A stretch of DNA of 11,486 nt. Source: Gammaproteobacteria bacterium. Its GTDB lineage: Bacteria > Pseudomonadota > Gammaproteobacteria > BMS3Bbin11. Positions 5,825 to 11,486 of this stretch are shown here, piece after piece. Below the pieces are notes generated by a model. It did no database searches and was not told the origin of the DNA. It was given only the letters and a program-made list of their open reading frames with translations. The position numbers and the translations under genes are program-made. The stretch covers positions 1-11,486 of the forward strand of contig JAUVSB010000027.1 in assembly GCA_030597275.1 (NCBI GenBank), read 5' to 3'. Numbering within the stretch: position 1 is the first letter of the stretch; every line of letters starts with the position of its first letter.

Positions 5825-7225
5825 TTATGCACCGGCTTCTACCCTGTCTTCCAGAAGTACAACCTCTTTGCCTTTCACAAAGAAGCTGGTGACGTACAGG
5901 ATAAGACCTATAAGGAAGATAACTCCTGCGCCTTCACGCATCCAGTAGAATAACTCCAGTTTCTCCTGTGTCGCCATAAAGCCCATTGGCGTGTCTGAGT
6001 AACGCTGCAAGTATACCTGCAGGATACCTGCACCGGTTAAGAACAGGGTGATGAAGACCATTGAAACCGTCATCAACCAGAACGACCACATCTCTACAAT
6101 CTGTGCTGTGGCATTTCCCGCTTTTTGACCACGCATGATAGGCATTGAATAAGAAATGATCGTTAGCACTACCATGACATAAGCACCGTAGAACGCCATG
6201 TGGCCATGTGCCGCGGTGATTTGCGTACCGTGTGTGTAGAAGTTGACCGGAGCCAGCGTGTGCAGGAAGCCCCATACACCAGCACCCAGGAAGGCCATAA
6301 CGGCTGTGCCTAGTGCCCATAAAGTCGCTGCTTTGTTGGGATGGTCACGACGTCTTTTGTTGACTACATTAAAGGCAAACAAGGTCATCATAAAGAATGG
6401 GATGGGTTCCAGCGCAGAGAAGATAGAACCTATCCACAGCCAGTAACCCGGGGTACCAATCCAGAAGAAATGATGTCCTGTTCCGAGAATGCCGGAAATC
6501 AGCGCCATGGCAATAATGATATATAACCATTTTTCGATAACTTCACGATCGACACCAGTCACCTTGATCAGTACATAGGCAAGCAAGGAGGCCATGATTA
6601 ATTCCCATACGCCCTCTACCCATAGATGAACAACAAACCACCAGAAGTATTTATCCAGTACCAGGTTGTCAGGAACATAGAAAGAGAACAGGAAGAATAC
6701 TGCCAGCCCGACCAGACCGGTCAGCAATACCAGTGAAATGACTGTTTTGCGTCCGGTAAGTATCGTCATGCCTATATTGAAGACGAAAGCCAGGGCAACA
6801 ATAACGATACCGATTTTGGTGATCGTAGGTTGCTCGAGGAATTCTCGTCCCATGGTCGGCAGCAGATCATTCATGGTGATTTCAGCCAGCGTCGCATATG
6901 GCACCAGCAAATAACCAAGAATAGTCAGTGCGCCGGCAGCCAGGAATATCCAGAACATGATTTTCGCCAGCATCGGGGAAAACAGCTCACGTTCAGATTC
7001 CTCGGGAACCAGATAGTAGGCCGCGCCCATAAAGCCAAACAATAACCAGACGATCAATAAGTTCGTGTGCACCATGCGGGCTACGTTAAATGGGATTTCC
7101 GGGAACAGGAAATCACCCATAACATATTGCAGCCCCAGAATGACACCAAATAGGATCTGCCCCACAAAGAGGCCTATAGCTGCAATAAAATACAGCATCG
7201 CTACGGATTGTGATTCATATTTCAT
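5825..7225 (-). CDS. norB: Nitric oxide reductase subunit B (catalytic, cNOR)
   Basis: The product has 466 residues and about 12 membrane helices, the usual cNOR NorB size. It reduces 2 NO to N2O with electrons passed from NorC. All metal ligands are present, each offset by exactly seven from the Pseudomonas aeruginosa numbering. H53 and H342 bind haem b, and H340 binds haem b3. H200, H251, H252 and E204 bind non-haem FeB. The conserved glutamates E208 and E273 are also present. There is no N-terminal quinol-oxidase-like extension, so this is the cytochrome-c-dependent type rather than qNOR. The ATG at 7225 has an AAGGGG ribosome binding site 8 bases upstream, and the gene follows norC by 12 bases. 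A strong terminator follows it. Confidence 0.98.
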   Translation of the reverse strand: MKYESQSVAMLYFIAAIGLFVGQILFGVILGLQYVMGDFLFPEIPFNVARMVHTNLLIVWLLFGFMGAAYYLVPEESERELFSPMLAKIMFWIFLAAGALTILGYLLVPYATLAEITMNDLLPTMGREFLEQPTITKIGIVIVALAFVFNIGMTILTGRKTVISLVLLTGLVGLAVFFLFSFYVPDNLVLDKYFWWFVVHLWVEGVWELIMASLLAYVLIKVTGVDREVIEKWLYIIIAMALISGILGTGHHFFWIGTPGYWLWIGSIFSALEPIPFFMMTLFAFNVVNKRRRDHPNKAATLWALGTAVMAFLGAGVWGFLHTLAPVNFYTHGTQITAAHGHMAFYGAYVMVVLTIISYSMPIMRGQKAGNATAQIVEMWSFWLMTVSMVFITLFLTGAGILQVYLQRYSDTPMGFMATQEKLELFYWMREGAGVIFLIGLILYVTSFFVKGKEVVLLEDRVEAGA

Positions 7226-7237
7226 GTGTATTTCCCC

Positions 7238-7675
7238 TTAACCTTGAATGTTTGGTGGCCAGTCTTTACTAATTTTAATGCCATCGGCGTATTTTAGGAA
7301 CTGCGCAATTTCTTCAAGCTCCTGATCACTGAAGTTGAACTGAGGCATACTACGACGACCTGCAATACCATCAACGGGACGACTTTTGATGAATGCTTTA
7401 ATGGCTTCCGTACTTTCACCAAAGCGGGTATAAACATTGCCGAGTTCCGGGGCAAAATAAGCGCCTTCACCTAGCAGGGTGTGGCAGCCTATACAGTCAT
7501 TTATTTCCCATAGTCGTTTGCCTGCAGCAACCTCTTCGGTAAGGTTTTCACTATTATCAGTTTTCGGCAGGCCCTGTACCGTATCAACGGGTAATCCAAG
7601 TAATACCAGGAGGAAGAACACCGACCCCCCATAGTAAATATTTCGTGCCATGCCCTTGGTAAAGGTTTCTCTCAT
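7238..7675 (-). CDS. norC: Nitric oxide reductase subunit C (membrane-anchored cytochrome c)
   Basis: The product has 145 residues. An N-terminal membrane anchor (about 13-33) is followed by a periplasmic monohaem cytochrome c domain with CIGCH at 61-65 and the axial methionine M110 in RRSMPQF. It accepts electrons from periplasmic cytochrome c or cupredoxin donors and passes them to haem b of NorB. The ATG at 7675 is chosen; AGGAG lies 8 bases upstream. A GTG immediately before it at 7678 would add one residue. The gene is the first of the norCB unit and lies about 30 bases downstream of an inferred FNR/DNR-type promoter start. Confidence 0.97.
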   Translation of the reverse strand: MRETFTKGMARNIYYGGSVFFLLVLLGLPVDTVQGLPKTDNSENLTEEVAAGKRLWEINDCIGCHTLLGEGAYFAPELGNVYTRFGESTEAIKAFIKSRPVDGIAGRRSMPQFNFSDQELEEIAQFLKYADGIKISKDWPPNIQG

Positions 7676-7704
7676 CACGGACTCTCCTAAAATTAATTTT
7701 TGTT

Positions 7705-7752
7705 AGAGTAGATTATACATACCCTCAAATCTAAGACTTTGATTTATGTCAA
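7705..7752 (-). promoter_or_regulatory. FNR/DNR-type class II promoter of norCB
   Basis: On the minus strand, TTGAC-ATAA-ATCAA (7752-7739) matches the FNR-family consensus at 9 of 10 defined bases. A perfect TATAAT lies at 7717-7712, its centre 31 bases from the box centre, so the box would sit at about -41 and replace a -35 element. The inferred start is near 7705, about 30 bases before the norC ATG. The likely regulator is a CRP/FNR-family protein (FNR, DNR or NNR). No -24/-12 sigma-54 element of the kind used with NorR was seen. Confidence 0.82.
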
Positions 7753-7834
7753 ATAGATTTAATTACTACTTAGCTTGCTCATTTTACGAAGTGATGAAGA
7801 GAGGAAGGCAGAAAAGATTATATCTTTCAATGGG

Positions 7835-8242
7835 TTACCTTGAAACATGCACCAACAACCGCCGTCGATGCCCCATTCTCCTATGCTCCCACAAATAAAG
7901 CCCTTGCCAGACACCTAGCCCCAACTTGCCGTTTATGATGGGAATGCTCAGCGATGTGCTGGTGAGGATGGCCTTTATATGGGCGGGCATATCATCCGGT
8001 CCTTCTGTCGTGTGCGTATACAGGGCATCATTTTCCGGCACCAGGCGGTTCAGCCAGTTTTCCAGGTCCCGGCGCGCAGACGGGTCGGCATTTTCCTGGA
8101 TGGTCAGGCTGGCCGAGGTGTGGGTAACAAAAACCGTACAAAGCCCATGATCGTTTCCAGAAATATCGACAATTTTCTTCACCTGATGCGTGATATCGAG
8201 CAGTCCCTGGCCCTGCGTTTCAACTATCAGTTCCTCAACCAT
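7835..8242 (-). CDS. yjbQ: YjbQ-family protein (UPF0047)
   Basis: The 135-residue product has the full set of UPF0047 landmarks: THTSASLTIQENADP (40-54), GPDDMPAHIK (81-90) and GVWQGLYLWEHR (110-121). The family forms small beta-rich trimers. Weak thiamin-phosphate synthase activity has been reported for Escherichia coli YjbQ, but the cellular role is unsettled. The ATG at 8242 is preferred because GGGAG lies six bases upstream and the protein then starts at the usual N-terminal strand; a GTG at 8281 would add 13 residues. It lies upstream of norC on the same strand, about 160 bases away across the nor promoter, and is divergent from the LON-domain gene. No functional link to nor is evident. 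Confidence 0.9.
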   Translation of the reverse strand: MVEELIVETQGQGLLDITHQVKKIVDISGNDHGLCTVFVTHTSASLTIQENADPSARRDLENWLNRLVPENDALYTHTTEGPDDMPAHIKAILTSTSLSIPIINGKLGLGVWQGLYLWEHRRMGHRRRLLVHVSR

Positions 8243-8360
8243 GGTTTCTCCCAGTGTGCATTTTTTATGGACTACCCACACCTGACAATCTATCTGCTAG
8301 AATCAATACAGGAGTCTTGAATAGAGCACAGATAGTCTTTGTCGCTCTGGAGACATTATA

Positions 8361-9002
8361 ATGCAAGATATCAAGCTACCAAAAAATATACCGATCTTCC
8401 CGTTACCCGGTGTACTGCTATTACCTGGCGGAATACTGCCATTGCACATATTTGAACAGCGTTATCTCGACATGTTCAGAGATGCCCTTGCAGGTGATCG
8501 CATTATTGGCATGATTCAACCTGAACTGAAGCAGGCTCATTTGAGCAATCCTCCTGTTTTTTTGACTGGATGTGCTGGTGAAATCTCTCACAATGAAGAC
8601 ACCAGTGACGGCCGCATGCTGGTCACGCTGCGGGGTCTGTGTCGCTTTGAGACAGTTCAGGAGTTGAATAACAGCCTCTCCTATCGCACATCTGAAGTAA
8701 ATTATCTTCCATCCGGAAACATCTTCATAGATAAGACTGAAAACAGCAAACGACAACGACTTTTAAATGCCGCCTCACTGTATTTTTCTCTGTTTGAAGA
8801 AAATGCCCAACTTGAACCGATACTTGAAGCCGGCATGTCCGAACTGGTAACTGCACTCTCGATGCATTGCCCATTTAGCTCACTGGAAAAGCAAAGCCTG
8901 CTGGAAGCACCTGATATGAATAACCGTGTAGATCGCCTGATTGAATTGCTGGAACAGTCGGCGCTAGATGGCTGGCAGTCTAGTGATCAGACGATAAATT
9001 GA
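8361..9002 (+). CDS. Free-standing LON substrate-binding-domain protein
   Basis: The 213-residue product matches the N-terminal (LAN) domain of Lon protease: IPIFPLPGVLLLPG (10-23), LPLHIFEQRY (26-35), a GCAGEI turn (69-74) and DGRMLVTLRGLCRF (83-96). A helical C-terminal half follows. There is no AAA+ or protease part, and the length is normal for the stand-alone family. The family's role is poorly defined; binding of hydrophobic or unfolded protein segments is inferred from Lon. A GGAGA ribosome binding site lies seven bases before the ATG. The gene is divergent from yjbQ (118 bases) and convergent with the ABC exporter operon. Confidence 0.88.
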   Translation: MQDIKLPKNIPIFPLPGVLLLPGGILPLHIFEQRYLDMFRDALAGDRIIGMIQPELKQAHLSNPPVFLTGCAGEISHNEDTSDGRMLVTLRGLCRFETVQELNNSLSYRTSEVNYLPSGNIFIDKTENSKRQRLLNAASLYFSLFEENAQLEPILEAGMSELVTALSMHCPFSSLEKQSLLEAPDMNNRVDRLIELLEQSALDGWQSSDQTIN

Positions 9003-9017
9003 AATACCGTGTTACGG

Positions 9018-9062
9018 TTTACGTTTTAGGTGTTACGTAAATCATAAAACCTAATACGTAAA
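9018..9062. repeat. Imperfect inverted repeat between convergent genes
   Basis: TTTACGTTTTAGGT (9018-9031) and ACCTAATACGTAAA (9049-9062) pair at 13 of 14 positions around a 17-base loop. A direct repeat GTGTTACG also occurs at 9009-9016 and 9030-9037. It fills the space between the LON-domain stop (9002) and the permease stop (9070). It lacks a clean T-run on either side, so it could be a bidirectional terminator or a dispersed intergenic repeat element. Confidence 0.6.
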
Positions 9063-9069
9063 ACTGCTT

Positions 9070-10281
9070 TTAAGACCTCAACGCCTCTACAGGATGCAGT
9101 CCTGCTGCCTTGATTGCAGGATAGGTCGCTGATAGCACCCCGGCAAGCAGTGCAATGACAAAACCTGTAAGTATGGTTTGAATATCAAATAATACTGGCA
9201 GATCAAACCAGCTGGCAACGATGGCTCCCAGGCCCCAGCCGGCCAGCAGCCCGGCAGTTCCACCGACTACAGCCAGCATTACACCTTCAACCATAAATTG
9301 CTGCAGGATGTCGTTTCGAGTTGCCCCTACCGCTCTTCTTAAACCTATCTCGCTACGCCGGGTATTGACACTGACCAGCATCACATTCAAAACACCAGCG
9401 ATACCAACAGTCAATATGATGCTGGAGATACCCAGTAAAAATACTTCAAGCATATTTTGAAACTGTTTCTTTTTTATTAGCAGTTGATAGGGAATGATCA
9501 GTTCCAGTTTCTGCTGACTGAAACGGTTAGCGCCGAAAATACGTTGCAATAATGGGATGGCTGCAGGGATACGCTGATCATCCGCAAACTTTAGCAGCAG
9601 TTTACTGAACTGAAGATCATCCACTGCTTTTGCTGTCATCACTGTCATTGGAATATAAATTGAATGACCCGTATCAGGCGACTGGAAGCCGGACAACTTC
9701 ATTACCGGTAATTTATCAGTGCCTAGCACACCAATTACGGTAAACCATTCCATGCCGAGTCGTAACATTTGTCCATTCACCTGAGTAGTGGCAAACAACT
9801 CCATGGCGGATTCATGCCCCAGTACAGCTACCCGTTGCCGGTGCCGTAAATCATAGGGCGCAAGAAATCTGCCGCTGGCCAAAACAAGTGAAAATACCTC
9901 ACTATAGGCGGTACTGGTTCCTACCAGCCGTACACGTTGCGACTTACGATTGATATAGGCATTTCGGTATTCATGCTGAACCGGTGCCATTGCTGACAGT
10001 TCATGCCCCATCAATTTCTTCAGGCTGAACAACATGTCTGAATTCAATTGCGGCAAACCATCTGCCGAAGTACTGTTAACAATCACCGTGTTGGTACCCA
10101 GCACACCGACTGCACGTGCGAATTCCTGCCGCGCTCCCTGCCCCATGGCAACAACCACCACAAAACCCATCACACCAATAGCAATACCGGCAATACTCAG
10201 CAATGCCTGCAGTCTTTTCACCTGCCACATTTTGAAGGCAGGAAGGATATAGCTGAATATATCCGGGTTATTGGCTTGCAT
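9070..10281 (-). CDS. MacB-type ABC transporter permease (FtsX family)
   Basis: The 403-residue product has the MacB/FtsX plan. Helix 1 is at about 25-46, and the periplasmic core domain spans about 47-275. Three C-terminal helices (about 278-303, 330-355 and 368-390) flank the conserved cytoplasmic EIGLRRAVGA (311-320), which contacts the ATPase. The final HPVEALRS is typical of the family. The ATPase is encoded separately, so this is a split MacB system. The ATG at 10281 overlaps the ATPase gene by 14 bases and has AGAGG nine bases upstream. With the ATPase and adaptor it probably forms a mechanotransmission exporter at the inner membrane. Substrate is unknown; macrolide, lipoprotein or peptide export are all possible for this family. 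Confidence 0.92.
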   Translation of the reverse strand: MQANNPDIFSYILPAFKMWQVKRLQALLSIAGIAIGVMGFVVVVAMGQGARQEFARAVGVLGTNTVIVNSTSADGLPQLNSDMLFSLKKLMGHELSAMAPVQHEYRNAYINRKSQRVRLVGTSTAYSEVFSLVLASGRFLAPYDLRHRQRVAVLGHESAMELFATTQVNGQMLRLGMEWFTVIGVLGTDKLPVMKLSGFQSPDTGHSIYIPMTVMTAKAVDDLQFSKLLLKFADDQRIPAAIPLLQRIFGANRFSQQKLELIIPYQLLIKKKQFQNMLEVFLLGISSIILTVGIAGVLNVMLVSVNTRRSEIGLRRAVGATRNDILQQFMVEGVMLAVVGGTAGLLAGWGLGAIVASWFDLPVLFDIQTILTGFVIALLAGVLSATYPAIKAAGLHPVEALRS

Positions 10282-10948
10282 TACAGGATGCCTCTATCTT
10301 GCCATCTTGCATGAAAAATATTTTGTCCGCAGCCTTTGCGACGGTTTCATCATGTGTAATCAGAACGATCGTTAGGCCCTCTGTATTCAGATCCCTAAGC
10401 ATTTTAACGATTTCGCCCGAATTGCGACTATCAAGATTACCCGTTGGCTCATCCGCTAGCAGCAGGCGAGGACGGTTAAACAGGGCTCGAGCGATAGCAA
10501 CTCGCTGACTTTCACCACCGGACAGCTGTCCAGGTAGATGTGACAGACGATGGCCAAGGCCTACTTGCTTAAGCAGCTCTATGGCACGCTGCCGACTCTC
10601 GGCACGAGACATACCGGAATAGAAACCTGGCATGGCAACATTATCCGGCAGATCAAGATAATCAACAAAGCTTGTAGATTGAAAGACGAAACCGAGTTTA
10701 CGGTTGCGTATATCAGCCAGGGCCCTGTCATCCATTTTCGATATGGTATTTTGATCGAGGATAAGACTGCCCGTGTCTGCAACATCCAGACAACCAAGAA
10801 GATTAAGCAAGGTCGACTTACCGGTACCGGAGGGTCCCATAATGGCAACAAACTCTCCTTCTGCGACATCCAGTGAAACTTTTTTCAGGACAGGAATTTT
10901 CTGTCCTGGCAGGGTATAGCTTTTATCAACGGCACGAACCTGAATCAC
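10268..10948 (-). CDS. ABC transporter ATP-binding protein (MacB/LolD type)
   Basis: The 226-residue cytoplasmic ATPase has Walker A GPSGTGKS (38-45), Q-loop Q90 in FVFQ, signature LSGGESQ (142-148), Walker B LLLADEP with E167, D-loop NLDS (171-174) and H-loop H199. All catalytic residues are intact. The GTG start at 10948 overlaps the adaptor stop as GTGA, which explains the weak ribosome binding site: translation is probably coupled. It energises the permease encoded immediately downstream. Length and motif pattern fit the LolD/MacB/YknY group of exporters. Confidence 0.95.
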   Translation of the reverse strand: MIQVRAVDKSYTLPGQKIPVLKKVSLDVAEGEFVAIMGPSGTGKSTLLNLLGCLDVADTGSLILDQNTISKMDDRALADIRNRKLGFVFQSTSFVDYLDLPDNVAMPGFYSGMSRAESRQRAIELLKQVGLGHRLSHLPGQLSGGESQRVAIARALFNRPRLLLADEPTGNLDSRNSGEIVKMLRDLNTEGLTIVLITHDETVAKAADKIFFMQDGKIEASCNASQ

Positions 10949-11486
10949 GAGCTTGGCTCATTCACCAGGACTTTACGTGGATCATGCAAAAGCAATTTTT
11001 CTCCACCTGACAGCCCTTTGGTTACGACAACAAAATTACCATCACTGGGGCCGGTTTCAATTTCTATCGACTCAGCCATATTCATCTTCCACAAAAAGCT
11101 CACGGTCTGGTCACCTGAATAAAACACGGCCTCTACCGGCACACGTACAACATCCTCCATATGTGCAGCCTGGATTCGGGCACGTACTGTCATGCCTGGT
11201 CGTAGTTTTGGATCAATGCCATCAATCGCAACGCGTACAAGAAACCTTGGCATCTCTTCATTCTTTGCGGTTGCCAGTGTGCCAATGGTTTCCACGCGCC
11301 CATTCAAAGTCATATTGGGGTAGGCCTGTGGGCGAATTAATACTGTCTGCCCTACTTCGAGCTGGGCAATATCTGTTTCACGAATTTTCAGGTCGGTAAT
11401 AATTTCAGACATGTCTGGCAGGACGATGAAACCATTGTGCTGCCAGACGGAATCCCCAACCTGCACCTTACGCATTTCGCCCTGAA
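10945..11486 (-). CDS. Periplasmic adaptor (HlyD/MacA-type), C-terminal part, cut by the window edge
   Basis: About 179 residues are visible. The frame stays open through the right edge, so the ATG at 11475 is internal and the N-terminus, with its membrane anchor or signal, lies outside the window. The visible part has the beta-barrel and membrane-proximal domains of an efflux adaptor, with GQTVLIRPQAYP, then LRPGMTVRARI (a hallmark of this family), then VVRVPVEAVF. It is the first visible gene of an adaptor-ATPase-permease operon and would link the MacB-type permease to an outer-membrane factor or act alone in the periplasm. No outer-membrane factor gene is in the window. Confidence 0.9.
   Translation of the reverse strand, partial: QGEMRKVQVGDSVWQHNGFIVLPDMSEIITDLKIRETDIAQLEVGQTVLIRPQAYPNMTLNGRVETIGTLATAKNEEMPRFLVRVAIDGIDPKLRPGMTVRARIQAAHMEDVVRVPVEAVFYSGDQTVSFLWKMNMAESIEIETGPSDGNFVVVTKGLSGGEKLLLHDPRKVLVNEPSS

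Noticed and set aside
7811..7828. AT-rich inverted repeat after the yjbQ stop, considered as a terminator
   Set aside because: The stem is only about six A/T-rich pairs with a 3-base loop and no following T-run on the minus strand, too weak to call.
7979..8320. 113-residue plus-strand open frame over yjbQ
   Set aside because: It is antisense to the strongly conserved YjbQ motifs and has no family features.
10953..11399. 148-residue plus-strand open frame over the adaptor gene
   Set aside because: It is antisense to a clear HlyD-type domain; the composition is not protein-like (runs of His, Gln and Ser).

Overview
The window is about 11.5 kb of moderate-GC bacterial DNA. It is dominated by a cytochrome-c-dependent nitric oxide reductase (cNOR) locus on the minus strand. 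The FNR-type promoters, the norCB-QD gene set, a YjbQ protein, a free-standing LON-domain protein and a MacB-like exporter together suggest a denitrifying proteobacterium, most likely a gammaproteobacterium. Genus cannot be set from the sequence alone. No tRNA, rRNA, CRISPR array, transposase or phage gene is visible.

Layout in the direction of nor transcription (right to left): norC (7238-7675) and norB (5825-7225) encode the catalytic pair. They have a textbook FNR/DNR-type promoter just upstream and a strong intrinsic terminator just downstream. Next comes a small three-helix membrane protein (X1, 5315-5677). A second FNR/DNR-type promoter, with the same half-sites as the first, then precedes a tightly packed run: norE1, norF1, norQ, a second small three-helix membrane protein (X2), norE2, norF2, a 66-residue zinc-ribbon membrane protein, and norD. 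Most junctions in this run are overlaps or gaps under 15 bases. NorC/NorB would reduce NO to N2O at the inner membrane. NorQ (AAA+ ATPase) and NorD (von Willebrand A domain) are the known activation pair for the NorB metal centre. NorE and NorF are membrane accessory proteins related to cytochrome oxidase subunits III and IV.

The most unusual point is that the accessory run holds two copies of the same three-gene order, small membrane protein - NorE - NorF, one on each side of norQ. The copies are clearly diverged. With the second FNR-type promoter, the zinc-ribbon protein fused translationally to norD, and a 16-base perfect palindrome in the second leader, the locus looks like an elaborated cNOR assembly system.

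Upstream of norC lies a YjbQ-family gene (7835-8242, minus), divergent from a LON substrate-binding-domain gene (8361-9002, plus). A short intergenic inverted repeat (9018-9062) separates the latter from a convergent ABC exporter operon on the minus strand: periplasmic adaptor (cut by the right edge), ATPase, and MacB-type permease. The left 164 bases hold no certain gene. They contain a possible C-terminal end of a plus-strand gene, a third FNR-like box and a weak inverted repeat.
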